From JBBQAA01 sp038276395 (GTDB lineage Bacteria; Actinomycetota; Thermoleophilia; Solirubrobacterales; Solirubrobacteraceae), in assembly GCA_038276395.1 (NCBI GenBank), contig JBBQAA010000020.1:35158-99157 (forward strand): DNA of 64,000 nucleotides. The letters run 5' to 3'. Both the position numbers and the translations under genes were made by a program. Position 1 is the stretch's first letter, and each line of letters starts with the position of its first letter. The notes beneath the pieces are model-generated. The model was not told the origin of the DNA. It did no database searches and saw nothing but the letters and a program-made list of their open reading frames with translations. Positions 42,837 through 50,397 of this stretch are shown piece after piece.

Positions 42837-43555
42837 GCGTCGCCGGCCTCCTGCCCATGCGGGAGCTGGCCGAGCGCTCGGGCGTCTCGGCGGCGACGAT
42901 CAAGCACTACCTGCGCGAGGGCCTGCTCGGGCCCGAGGACGGCATCGTGCGCACGAGCCGCAACATGGCCTGGTATCCGCCCGAGCTGGTGGATCGCGTG
43001 CGGCTGATCAAGCGCCTGCAGGAGGAGCGCTTCATGCCGCTGCACGCCATCCGCGAGGTCGTCCGCGCCGATCCCGAGCGGGCGGCGGCGCTCGTCGAGA
43101 TCGAGGACCGCATCATCGAGCGGGCGATCGCCGCGCGCGAGGGCGCCCGGGTGCCGCGCGCCGAGGTCGAGCGGCGCTTCGCCGTGCCGGGGAACGTGCT
43201 CGACCGGCTCGCGGAGCTCGGCATCCTCACTCCCTCCCGGCGCGGCTACGACGCCGACGACATGGAGATCGTCGAGGCGATCGCCCGCTTCCGCGCGAGC
43301 GGCTACGAGGAGAGCATGGGCTTCACGGTCTACGACACGCTGCGCTACCGCGAGGCGCTCGCGCCGCTCGTGGCCGAGGAGGTCCGGGTGCTGCTCGAGC
43401 GCCTGGCCGGCGAGGTGCCGGTCGAGCGGGCGGTCGAGATCGTCGGCTCGGGCGCCGAGCCCCTGCGCGACCTGCTCGGCGCCCTGCACTCGAAGCTGCT
43501 GCTCGCCGAGCTGCGGAGGGTGCGCCGCGGGGAGGGCGGGAGAGGCTCGATGTGA
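42833..43555 (+). CDS. MerR-family transcriptional regulator
   Basis: This 240-aa protein starts at GTG 42833. A MerR-type winged helix is at the N-terminus (MRELAERSGVSAATIKHYLR, then SRNMAWYPPELVDRVRLIKR). A long C-terminal helical domain with no metal-binding Cys follows. It probably senses an organic ligand. It overlaps the CoA-transferase stop by 4 bp, so it is the last gene of a BKACE/CoA-transferase/MerR operon and is a plausible regulator of it. A weak dyad (AGTGG/CCACT) upstream of 40678 might be its site. It lacks the short MerR dimerisation helix spacing, so a divergent subfamily is likely. Confidence 0.85.
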   Translation: MSVAGLLPMRELAERSGVSAATIKHYLREGLLGPEDGIVRTSRNMAWYPPELVDRVRLIKRLQEERFMPLHAIREVVRADPERAAALVEIEDRIIERAIAAREGARVPRAEVERRFAVPGNVLDRLAELGILTPSRRGYDADDMEIVEAIARFRASGYEESMGFTVYDTLRYREALAPLVAEEVRVLLERLAGEVPVERAVEIVGSGAEPLRDLLGALHSKLLLAELRRVRRGEGGRGSM

Positions 43556-43707
43556 GTTGGTGGGGCTCTGCGCCCGGTGGCCGGGCGAGGGCGTATGCGC
43601 GGGGAGTCCGGAGCGGGCGGGAAGCCGGGTCGGGAGGAACGAGGATGCGGAGGCGTCGCTCTTGCGGCATCGACCTGGCACCGGTCGCGAGGGAAGCGAA
43701 CCCCGAA

Positions 43708-43757
43708 GGGGTGGGCTGCATTTCGGCCCCGTGGAGTGACGGGATGCCGCCCACCCC
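43708..43757. repeat. Palindromic intergenic repeat, single copy (family A)
   Basis: GGGGTGGGC at 43708-43716 pairs with GCCCACCCC at 43749-43757. The left side keeps TGGGCTGCATTTCG of the copies at 22046 and 22118; the right side is diverged (GGGATGCCGCCCACC). It lies between two convergent genes. Confidence 0.75.
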
Positions 43758-43956
43758 CGGCGGGGGCAACGGGGGGAGCGGGCCAGGCCGGGCGGGGCGG
43801 GCGCCTGAGGGCCGCGCGCCCGAGCACCATACCCGCACGCCCACCGTCTCATCCTCCCCGTGGACGCCCGCATCGCACCGCCCACGGTCGGCGCCCATCA
43901 GCATCAGCCCGATGGTCGGTCCCGCGATCACGACACCCGTCGCCGGATCACGCACA

Positions 43957-43971
43957 GCCGGCCATGCCGGC
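43957..43971 (-). terminator. Short hairpin after the 49-aa gene
   Basis: GCCGGC, 3-nt loop, GCCGGC, starting 6 bp beyond the stop at 43978 on the minus strand. No T-tract is seen. Confidence 0.35.
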
Positions 43972-43977
43972 CGTGGA

Positions 43978-44127
43978 TCATCGAGTCTTCTTCGTCGCCA
44001 GGTTCCGGCGGGCGTCGGCGATCTTCTGGCGCGTCTTCGGATCCTTGGCCACGGCCATGGCCTGGCGGGTGAGTCTCCGGCCCTGAGGAGAGCGGGCGAG
44101 GCGGGCGAGGTTCGTGATCAGGGACAT
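43978..44127 (-). CDS. Small basic helical protein (49 aa)
   Basis: ATG 44127 to TGA 43978 encodes 49 residues, beginning MSLITNLARLARSPQGRRLT and ending with DPKTRQKIADARRNLATKK plus TR. It is basic and predicted to be helical. Similar short proteins with ARSPQGR and DPKTR motifs are, from memory, frequent in actinobacterial genomes and unannotated in many. It follows the DUF2804 gene by 24 bp on the same strand and is probably co-transcribed. A nucleic-acid- or membrane-surface-binding role would fit its charge, but nothing shows it. Confidence 0.65.
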   Translation of the reverse strand: MSLITNLARLARSPQGRRLTRQAMAVAKDPKTRQKIADARRNLATKKTR

Positions 44128-44151
44128 GACGAAGAACCTACTCCTCGCACC

Positions 44152-44910
44152 TCACCACCGCGCGCGGTGGCGCTCCATGACCCCGAGGCCCGTGGCGAGC
44201 TCGAGCCCGGAGCCGAGCGCGCCCGTGAACGTGCCGAAGGGCGCGGTGTAGCCGGAGGCGAGCAGGAGGAGGTCATCGTGGCGGCTGCGCTCGGCCTCGG
44301 CGGCGAAGCGCAGCGCGGCGCCGTCGGCGAACGTCACGCGGGAGAGGTCCGGCGCGAAGGCGACCGGCGCCGGCTCGTGCGCCACGCCCTCCACCCAGAC
44401 AGCGCGCTCGGAGCCCGCGGGCGGGTCGTTGATCCCCGTCACGAGGTTCCACGCGACGGCGCGGCCGTCGGTGAGCCGCCCGACCCCGGCCGACCAGCGC
44501 CAGTCCACCTCCCGCGCGTGGTAGCCCGCGGACTCGTCGAGGACGCCGCGGAGCTCGACGGCGCGCCCGCCGAGGACGCCCCGGGCCTCGATCCCGCCCG
44601 TCTTGCGCGTCCAGGCGTACTCGGCCCCCGAGGGGCAGACGACCTCGACGGGGCTCCCGCCCGCGAGCGCGAGGTCGAGCTCGACGCCCGCGTCGCGCAC
44701 GCGGACCCGGTCGCGCCGGACGCTCACCCGCCCCCGCCGCAGGAAGCGCGTGCGCTCGCGCAGTCTCCCGTCGCCGCGATCGAGCACCGCCCAGAACGCC
44801 TGCCGGGCCGGGCCGATCCGCACCTCGGCGGCGCACAGCATGAGCTCGGCTCCGAAGAGTCCCGCGTACCGCCAGGACTTGAGCGGCCGGGCGCCCCGGC
44901 GGCCCGGCAT
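44152..44910 (-). CDS. DUF2804-family protein
   Basis: This 252-aa protein starts at ATG 44910 (MPGRRGARPLKSWRYAGLFG). The sequence has the alternating strands and conserved motifs of DUF2804 (GAELMLCAAEVRIGPARQAF; YHAREVDWRWSAGVG; AWNLVTGINDP; GTFTGAL). No function is established; the fold resembles carotenoid-1,2-hydratase/lipocalin-like beta barrels. It is divergent from the nitrilase operon, whose TetR gene and 44947-44960 palindrome lie in the intervening 63 bp, so TetR could regulate both directions. Confidence 0.8.
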   Translation of the reverse strand: MPGRRGARPLKSWRYAGLFGAELMLCAAEVRIGPARQAFWAVLDRGDGRLRERTRFLRRGRVSVRRDRVRVRDAGVELDLALAGGSPVEVVCPSGAEYAWTRKTGGIEARGVLGGRAVELRGVLDESAGYHAREVDWRWSAGVGRLTDGRAVAWNLVTGINDPPAGSERAVWVEGVAHEPAPVAFAPDLSRVTFADGAALRFAAEAERSRHDDLLLLASGYTAPFGTFTGALGSGLELATGLGVMERHRARW

Positions 44911-44946
44911 CGGGGTGGGGGGGACAGGCCCCGGCGCTCGATACGC

Positions 44947-44960
44947 TGACCGCCCGGTCA
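44947..44960. promoter_or_regulatory. TetR-type palindromic operator candidate
   Basis: TGACCGCCCGGTCA is a perfect 14-bp palindrome 13 bp before the nitrilase ATG, overlapping a TACGCT -10-like hexamer at 44942-44947. The operon's second gene encodes a TetR regulator, so autoregulation is likely. GAGGGGG before the ATG may be the ribosome site. Confidence 0.6.
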
Positions 44961-44973
44961 ATCGAGGGGGCTC

Positions 44974-45798
44974 ATGCCGGATTGTCTTGTGCGCGCCGCC
45001 GCGGTGCAGATGAACTCGACGGGGGAGATGGAGGAGAACCTTGCCACGGCCGACGCGCTCGTGCGCGCCGCTGTCCGGGCCGGAGCCGAGCTCGTCGCCC
45101 TGCCCGAGATGTGGAACCTGATCGGGCCGGCCGAGCTCCTGGCCGCGGGTGCCGAGCCGCCGGACGGCCCGTCCCTCACGTGGGCCGGCGAGATCGCCCG
45201 CGAGCTCGGGATCGACCTCGTGGCCGGCTCGATCATCCTGCGCGAGCCGGGGGCGGAGCGCGCCGGCAACGTCTCGGTCCACTTCGGGCCGGACGGCGAG
45301 CGGCGGGCCGCCTACCGCAAGGTCCACCTGTTCGACGTCGAGGTGGAGGGCCGCGTCTACCGCGAGTCCGACGGCCAGGCGCCCGGCGCCGAGGTCGTCC
45401 TCTCGCGCCTGGGGGGCGGGGGCGAGCTCGGCCTGGCCATCTGCTACGACCTGCGCTTCCCCGAGCTCTTCCGCGCGCTGGCCGTGCGCGGCGCGCGCGT
45501 GATCTCGCTCCCGAGCGCGTTCACGCTCCCGACGACGCGGGACCACTGGGAGGTCCTCGTGCGCGCTCGGGCGATCGAGGAGGAGTGCTTCCTCCTCGCC
45601 CCGAACCAGATCGGCGCGCACCCGGGCGGGCTGCGCTCGGGCGGGCGCTCGCTCATCGTCGATCCGTGGGGCGTCGTTCTCGCGCAGGCTCCGGACGCGC
45701 CGGGCTTCATCACCGCCGAGCTCGACCTCGCCCGCGTCGATGTTGTGCGTCGCGAGCTGCCGGTGCTCGAGCACCTGCGCCCCGAGGTCTACGCGTGA
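44974..45798 (+). CDS. Carbon-nitrogen hydrolase (nitrilase superfamily, Nit1-like)
   Basis: This 274-aa cytosolic hydrolase carries the Glu-Lys-Cys triad. Glu is in AELVALPEMWNL, Lys in YRKVHLFDVEVEGRVYRESD, and Cys in LGLAICYDLRFPELFRALAV. These segments match the Nit/omega-amidase branch that cleaves deaminated glutathione or similar amides. It starts at ATG 44974 after the operator-like palindrome. Its stop overlaps the TetR gene's GTG by 4 bp, the first link in a chain of six coupled genes. The true substrate is inferred from family only. Confidence 0.9.
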   Translation: MPDCLVRAAAVQMNSTGEMEENLATADALVRAAVRAGAELVALPEMWNLIGPAELLAAGAEPPDGPSLTWAGEIARELGIDLVAGSIILREPGAERAGNVSVHFGPDGERRAAYRKVHLFDVEVEGRVYRESDGQAPGAEVVLSRLGGGGELGLAICYDLRFPELFRALAVRGARVISLPSAFTLPTTRDHWEVLVRARAIEEECFLLAPNQIGAHPGGLRSGGRSLIVDPWGVVLAQAPDAPGFITAELDLARVDVVRRELPVLEHLRPEVYA

Positions 45799-46406
45799 GC
45801 ACGCGCGCCGCCGCCCAGGAGAAGCGCCAGCTCATCCTCGACGCCGCCGTGCGGGTCTTCGCGCGCCAGGGCTATCACACGTGCCGCGTGGCCGACATCG
45901 CCGACGAGGCCGGGGTGGCCTACGGCCTCGTCTACCACTACTTCGGCTCCAAGGACGAGATCCTCGGCACGCTCTTCCTCGAGCGCTGGAACATCCTGCT
46001 CGAGGCGATCGCCGCCGTCGACGCGCGCGAGGAGCCGGCGGCGGAGAAGCTCCGCGCCGTCGCCCACTTCATCTTCGCGTCTTACGCGCGGGACCCGGAG
46101 CTCATGCAGGTCATCATCGTCGAGGTCACGCGCGCGGCCAGCACGTTCGGGCGCACCCACCTGCCGAAGATCCGCGAGGCCTACGCCGGAATCGAGCGGA
46201 TCGTCGCCTCGGCCCAGGTTGCGGGCGAGCTGCGCCGGGAGGTGCCGGCGGGCTTCGTCGCGATGGCCTTCTACGGCGCCGTCGAGCAGGTCCTCACCGG
46301 CTGGATCTTCGACGTCCTGCCCGCCGCCGAGGAGCAGGCGGAGGACGCCGCCGGGCTCATCGTGGAGACGATCGTCGGCGGACTGCGCTCTAATGGGGGC
46401 CCATGA
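45795..46406 (+). CDS. TetR-family transcriptional regulator
   Basis: This 203-aa repressor starts at GTG 45795. Its DNA-binding domain is clear (KRQLILDAAVRVFARQGYHT, then VADIADEAGVAYGLVYHYFG, then SKDEILGTLFL). The C-terminal ligand domain is of the FadR/RutR-like helical type (AVAHFIFASYARDPELMQVI). GTG overlaps the nitrilase stop; its own stop overlaps the next small gene's ATG. The palindrome at 44947-44960 is the likely operator. The ligand is unknown. Confidence 0.92.
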   Translation: MSTRAAAQEKRQLILDAAVRVFARQGYHTCRVADIADEAGVAYGLVYHYFGSKDEILGTLFLERWNILLEAIAAVDAREEPAAEKLRAVAHFIFASYARDPELMQVIIVEVTRAASTFGRTHLPKIREAYAGIERIVASAQVAGELRREVPAGFVAMAFYGAVEQVLTGWIFDVLPAAEEQAEDAAGLIVETIVGGLRSNGGP

Positions 46407-46540
46407 TGGAATCGGATCTCGTCAAGCGGCTCGTCTGGTCGGGCCTCGTCACCGGCATCGGCGCGCTTTCCGCGCTGGCCACCCAGCGGCTCGCCACGAT
46501 GATTTGGCGCCGCGCGTTCGGGGAAGATCCGCCGGAATGA
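46403..46540 (+). CDS. 45-aa membrane-associated small protein
   Basis: ATG 46403 to TGA 46540 encodes 45 residues (MMESDLVKRLVWSGLVTGIG, then ALSALATQRLATMIWRRAFG, then EDPPE). It has one probable membrane helix. ATGA overlaps couple it to the tetR gene before and the acidic gene after. The family resembles short actinobacterial proteins next to holin-X and DUF3618 genes. Function unknown. Confidence 0.7.
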   Translation: MMESDLVKRLVWSGLVTGIGALSALATQRLATMIWRRAFGEDPPE

Positions 46541-47031
46541 CGGAAGACGCCAAGCGCCCGGAGACCCCCGCGCCCTTCGAGACCCCGGACACGGATCCCG
46601 CGCCCGTTGAGGAGCCGACCCCGGCCCAGCGGGAGGGCGAGGGCGCCGAGACGCCGGCGGAGCCGGACGCGCCCGCCGAGGAGGCCGGGGCCGCGATGGC
46701 GCCCCTGCCCGAGGGCGAGGCGGCCGTCGCCGCTGGCCCGGAGCCCGAGACGGCGGTCCACGACGCCGCGTCCGCGCCGGTCGAGGAGCCGGCCACCGAG
46801 GCCACGGAGACGGCGCCCGCCGCGGTCGAGGAGCCGGCCGCCGAGGCCGCGCCCGCGCCCGACACCCCGACCTACGCCGCTCCCATCTACGAGAGCGCGC
46901 CCGAGGAGGCCGGCGTGTTCCCGGCCGAGGATCCGGCGACCGCCGCCGACCCGAATCCCGAGCGCCTCATCCTCGGCGCGTTCGCCGGCGGCCTCGTCCT
47001 CGCGACCGTTCTGAGGCGCCTTGGCTCCTGA
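46537..47031 (+). CDS. Acidic Pro/Ala/Glu-rich protein with C-terminal membrane segment
   Basis: This 164-aa protein begins MTEDAKRPETPAPFETPDTD. About 130 residues are low-complexity Pro/Ala/Glu/Thr, likely disordered. It ends with RLILGAFAGGLVLATVLRRL, a membrane helix. It would be a tail-anchored protein with a flexible extension. It overlaps its neighbours by 4 bp upstream and 11 bp downstream. No family is recognised. It probably works with the holin-X-like and DUF3618 proteins encoded next. Confidence 0.65.
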   Translation: MTEDAKRPETPAPFETPDTDPAPVEEPTPAQREGEGAETPAEPDAPAEEAGAAMAPLPEGEAAVAAGPEPETAVHDAASAPVEEPATEATETAPAAVEEPAAEAAPAPDTPTYAAPIYESAPEEAGVFPAEDPATAADPNPERLILGAFAGGLVLATVLRRLGS

Positions 47032-47431
47032 CCCCAACAACCCCTCCGAGCCGAAGATCGGGCAGACCGTCCAGGAGATAACCGAGCGGATGAGCGTCCT
47101 CGTCCGCGAGGAGATCGAACTCGCCAAGGTCGAGGTCGAGGTCAAGGTCAAGAAGCTCGGCGCCGCGGCCGCGGTCGGCGCGGCCGCGGGGATCTTCGTT
47201 GTCGTCGCCCTCTTCTTCGTGCTGCAGGCGGTGGCCTGGCTCTTCGCCCAGCACGTGTTCGGCAACAACGTCTACCTCGGGTTCCTGCTCACCGCCTTCC
47301 TGCTCGTGGTGCTCGCCGTCGTTGCCGGCCTCGTGGCCAAGAGGTTCGTCGGCCAGGGCACCCCCCCGAAGCCGGAGCTGGCGATTCAGGAGGCCAAGCT
47401 CATCAAGCAGACCGTCAGGCCGGGTGCCTGA
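47021..47431 (+). CDS. Actinobacterial holin-X-like (phage holin superfamily III) membrane protein
   Basis: This 136-aa protein reads from TTG 47021 (MAPDPNNPSEPKIGQTVQEI). An amphipathic helix (LVREEIELAKVEVEVKVKKL) is followed by two membrane helices (AAGIFVVVALFFVLQAVAWL and FLLTAFLLVVLAVVAGLVAK). This matches the putative actinobacterial holin-X family, encoded in the chromosome and not tied to phages. The start overlaps the preceding gene by 11 bp, and its stop overlaps the DUF3618 ATG by 1 bp. An envelope function is likely. Confidence 0.85.
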   Translation: MAPDPNNPSEPKIGQTVQEITERMSVLVREEIELAKVEVEVKVKKLGAAAAVGAAAGIFVVVALFFVLQAVAWLFAQHVFGNNVYLGFLLTAFLLVVLAVVAGLVAKRFVGQGTPPKPELAIQEAKLIKQTVRPGA

Positions 47432-47649
47432 TGGCGACCCGCACGCCTGAGGAGATCCGCGCCTCGATCGAGGCTAACCGGCAGGAGCTCGGCACCTCGA
47501 TCGAGCGCTTGAACCAGCAGATCGTCGTGGCCAAGGACTGGCGGCGCCACCTCCGCGCCAACAAGCGGGGCGTCGTCGTCGGCGCCGCGGTGGCCGGGTT
47601 CGTCCTCGGCGGCGGCGTGGCCGGCGTCGTCGGGCTCTTCCGCCGCTAG
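47431..47649 (+). CDS. DUF3618-family protein
   Basis: This 72-aa protein opens with MATRTPEEIRASIEANRQEL, the characteristic DUF3618 helix with conserved Arg and Glu. It continues GTSIERLNQQIVVAKDWRRH and ends with a membrane helix (VVVGAAVAGFVLGGGVAGVV). DUF3618 genes usually accompany holin-X-like genes, as here. It is the last gene of the coupled operon. Function unknown; membrane-bound small accessory protein. Confidence 0.85.
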   Translation: MATRTPEEIRASIEANRQELGTSIERLNQQIVVAKDWRRHLRANKRGVVVGAAVAGFVLGGGVAGVVGLFRR

Positions 47650-47713
47650 CGCCCAAGCCGCCCGCGGAGGACGAGCACTCGATCGCGTGATCGGCGCCGG
47701 GGCGCCGGGAGGA

Positions 47714-48571
47714 TCAGCGCAGGAAGGAGCCGGGCAGGGCGCCCGCGCCGATGAGGCCCGGGCCGACGTGCGTGCCGACGACCGGGCCGATCTCCGAGAC
47801 GAACAGCGGCTCTGAGCCGTAGATCTCCCGCCCGCGCTTGACGAGGCGCGCGGCGGCGTCCGGGGCCTGGATGTGCTGGACGACCCACGCGTCCGCCCCT
47901 TCGGCCTGGCGGGAGCGCAGCAGGTCGACCATCCGCTCGAAGGCGCGGGCCGACGTACGCACGCGCTCGACCGGGGTGATCTCGGACTCCACAGAGAGGA
48001 TCGGCTTGATCCGCAGCGCCGTGCCGAACCAGGCCTGGGCGCCGCCGATCCGCCCGCCGCGCTTGAGGTACTCGAGGGTCTCGATCGCGAACCACTGGCG
48101 CATCTCGGCGCGGGCGGCTTCGGCGTGGGCGGCGGCCTCGGCCGCGCTTCGGCCGGCGGCGGCCGCCGTGGCGGCGGCGAGGACGACGAGACCCTCCCCG
48201 CCGCAGGCCGTGGCGGAGTCGACGACGCTCACGCGCCCGGCCGCCTCGCCGAGCTGCTCACGGGCCTGGCGCGCGGACTCCGCCGTGCCCGAGAGCCCGC
48301 CGGCGAGATGGACGGAGACGACCTCGCCGCCGTCGGCCAGGAGCGGCTCGTAGGCGGCGACGAACTCGCCGATCGAGGGCTGGGAGGTCGTCGGGAGTGA
48401 GCTCAGGTCGCGCAGGCGGCCGTAGTACGCGTCGAGGTCCCGGAGCTCGTCCTCGGCGTGGTCGGCGCCGTCCATCTGGACGTGAAGGGGGACCTCGACG
48501 ATCCCGTGGCGCGCGACGAGCTCGCGGGGGAGGTAGTGGCACGTGTCCGACACGACGGAGGTGCGGGCCAC
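47714..48571 (-). CDS. DegV-family fatty-acid-binding protein
   Basis: This 285-aa DegV protein binds long-chain fatty acids for the FakA kinase in firmicutes and probably similarly here. It starts at GTG 48571 (MARTSVVSDTCHYLPRELVA). It shows the ligand-contact SLPTTSQPSIGEF, VSVHLAGGLSGTAESARQA, a VVDSATACGGEGLV segment, and GGRIGGAQAWFGTALRIKPI. No FakA partner gene is nearby. It is divergent from the S55-like gene at 48627. Length is normal. Confidence 0.88.
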   Translation of the reverse strand: MARTSVVSDTCHYLPRELVARHGIVEVPLHVQMDGADHAEDELRDLDAYYGRLRDLSSLPTTSQPSIGEFVAAYEPLLADGGEVVSVHLAGGLSGTAESARQAREQLGEAAGRVSVVDSATACGGEGLVVLAAATAAAAGRSAAEAAAHAEAARAEMRQWFAIETLEYLKRGGRIGGAQAWFGTALRIKPILSVESEITPVERVRTSARAFERMVDLLRSRQAEGADAWVVQHIQAPDAAARLVKRGREIYGSEPLFVSEIGPVVGTHVGPGLIGAGALPGSFLR

Positions 48572-48626
48572 GCCGGCGAGGCTATCAGTGGCGCACCGCC
48601 GCTCGGCCCTCGAGTACTCTCGCGCC

Positions 48627-50336
48627 GTGCGCCGCGGCCCCGCCCTCCTCGCCGCCGCGCTCGTGCTCGCGCTGCCCGCCTCCGCGACGGCGGGCGGGGA
48701 GCCCACGATGCCCCTCTCCCAGGTTCATCGCGGGATGGTCTGCACCCTCCGCTCGGTCCTCCAGGGCACGGCGATCTCGACCTTCGGCGCGACGGTCCTC
48801 GACATCGTCGACGGCCAGAAGGCGGGGGAGGACACCCGCATCCTCGTCCGCTACTCGGGTGACGCGATCGCCGGCACCGGTGTGGGCGAGGGGTTCTCGG
48901 GCTCGCCGATGAGCTGCCCCGACGCGCGGGGGGTCCCGCGGGTCGTCGGCGCGCTGTCGGAGGGGATCGGCGAGTACGGCAACGACGTCGGGCTCGTCAC
49001 CCCGATCGGGCAGATGCTCGGCCAGCGGGTCCGCCCGCCCGCCGGGGTCCACCGCCGCCCCGCGCTGCTGGCCCGCGCCCGCCCGCTCGAGGCCATGACC
49101 TTCACCGGTCTCGCCGCACCGGTCCGCCGGGCGCTCACGGACGCTGCCGCGCGCGCCGGGCGCCCCGTCCTCGCCGCGCGCGGCGGCCCGGCCGCGCCCC
49201 GCTTCGCGCCGCAGCCGCTCGTGCCCGGCGCGGCGGTCGCGGTCGGCTACGCCGACGGGGACTTCACCGCCGGCGCCGTCGGCACCGTCACCTACCGGAA
49301 CGGCCGGGACCTTTGGGCCTTCGGGCACCCGCTCGACGGTGCCGGCCGGCGCGCGCTGTTCCTGCAGGACGCCTACGTCTACGGCATCATCGGGAACCCG
49401 ATCGGCGCCCCGGGCCTCACCACCTACAAGCTCGCCGCCCCGGGCCACGACCTCGGCATCCTCTCCGCCGACGGCCCGAACGCCGTGGCGGGGACCGTGG
49501 GCGGTACGCCCGCCTTCACCGCGTTCACGGTCCGCGTGCGCGACGCGGACACCGGCCGCGTGCTCACCGCCGCCTCGCGGGTCGCGGACGAGACCGACGT
49601 CGGCTCCCCGCTCGGGGACTCGCTACTCGACCTGGTCGCCGCGGGCGGGACCGCCTCGCTCGTGGACCGCGCCTACCGGGGCGAGCCCGCCTCGCAGACC
49701 GGTCGCATGTGCGCGACCATCACGATCCGGGAGCTCTCGCGCCCCGTCGGCTTCTGCAACCGCTACGTGGGCACGGGCGGGGCGGCCTCGGGCGGATCCC
49801 CCCTCGTCTCGGGAGCGTTGAGCGGCGACCTCACCTCGGTGCTGTCCCTGGTCGGCGGCGTCGACTTCGCCGCGCTCCACGTCACGCGCGTGCACGTCGA
49901 CGTCACGATCGCCCGCGGGCGGCACGAGGCGTTCATCCGCTCCGTGCGCGCGCCGCGCGTGGTGCGCCGCGGCCGGCGCGTGCGGGTGACGCTGCACCTC
50001 CAGCGCTACCGGGGCGCCGCCGAGACGCGGCGGGTGCGCGTGCGCATCCCGCGGCACGCGAAGCCCGGCCGGCGGCGTCTCGTCCTCGCCGGCCCGGCCG
50101 ACGACTCCGGGGGGGACCTCGGCGCGATCTTCCAGATCCTGCTCGGCGGGGGCGCGATTCCGACGGGAGGCGGCGGGCCGGCCTCGAAGCCGAAGCTCGT
50201 CCACGCCATCCGGGCCGTCGGGCGCTACGACGGGGTCTCGGCGCTGATCGGCCACTCCCGCACCCGTCAGCGCGTGCTGCGCGATCCGGCCGAGCGCATC
50301 TCCGGCGTCGCCTCGACGATCATCCGCATCCGCTAG
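48627..50336 (+). CDS. Secreted SpoIVB/S55-peptidase-like protein
   Basis: This 569-aa exported protein has a signal peptide (GPALLAAALVLALPASATAG). Two landmarks recall S55 peptidase-like proteins: GEGFSGSPM at residues 87-95 and LWAFGHPLDGAGRR with FGHP at 232-235. The Ser motif precedes the His motif, the reverse of Bacillus SpoIVB. From memory, other bacteria have the same order. Domain I (QVHRGMVCTLRSVLQGTAIS) and the region after residue 235 (TTYKLAAPGHDLGILSADGP) fit that group. The C-terminal 150 residues form a basic Ig-like domain. The GTG at 48627 was chosen because it begins the signal peptide. Proteolytic activity is unproven. Confidence 0.75.
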   Translation: MRRGPALLAAALVLALPASATAGGEPTMPLSQVHRGMVCTLRSVLQGTAISTFGATVLDIVDGQKAGEDTRILVRYSGDAIAGTGVGEGFSGSPMSCPDARGVPRVVGALSEGIGEYGNDVGLVTPIGQMLGQRVRPPAGVHRRPALLARARPLEAMTFTGLAAPVRRALTDAAARAGRPVLAARGGPAAPRFAPQPLVPGAAVAVGYADGDFTAGAVGTVTYRNGRDLWAFGHPLDGAGRRALFLQDAYVYGIIGNPIGAPGLTTYKLAAPGHDLGILSADGPNAVAGTVGGTPAFTAFTVRVRDADTGRVLTAASRVADETDVGSPLGDSLLDLVAAGGTASLVDRAYRGEPASQTGRMCATITIRELSRPVGFCNRYVGTGGAASGGSPLVSGALSGDLTSVLSLVGGVDFAALHVTRVHVDVTIARGRHEAFIRSVRAPRVVRRGRRVRVTLHLQRYRGAAETRRVRVRIPRHAKPGRRRLVLAGPADDSGGDLGAIFQILLGGGAIPTGGGGPASKPKLVHAIRAVGRYDGVSALIGHSRTRQRVLRDPAERISGVASTIIRIR

Positions 50337-50397
50337 CGCCGGGAACCGCGAATCCAGGGCTCGGGTTCCGGGCCTGAGCTGCCGATGTAGGCGGAAG

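Larger units (their letters stand above)
43556..43977. other. 422-bp intergenic region without a convincing gene
   Basis: Between the convergent MerR gene and the small gene at 43978 I see one family-A palindrome (43708-43757) and a terminator-like hairpin (43957-43971). Short open frames on both strands lack starts with family or codon support. The stretch at 43760-43830 is Gly/Cys-poor GC-rich sequence with no further structure that I can support. Confidence 0.6.

Noticed and set aside
43557..43739. 60-codon plus-strand open frame after the MerR gene
   Set aside because: No start context, and it runs into the palindromic repeat; composition not gene-like.
43800..43955. Minus-strand reading RDPATGVVIAGPTIGLMLMG
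   Set aside because: Hydrophobic but GC3 is lower than in real genes here, it has no defined end and crosses the repeat; not supported.
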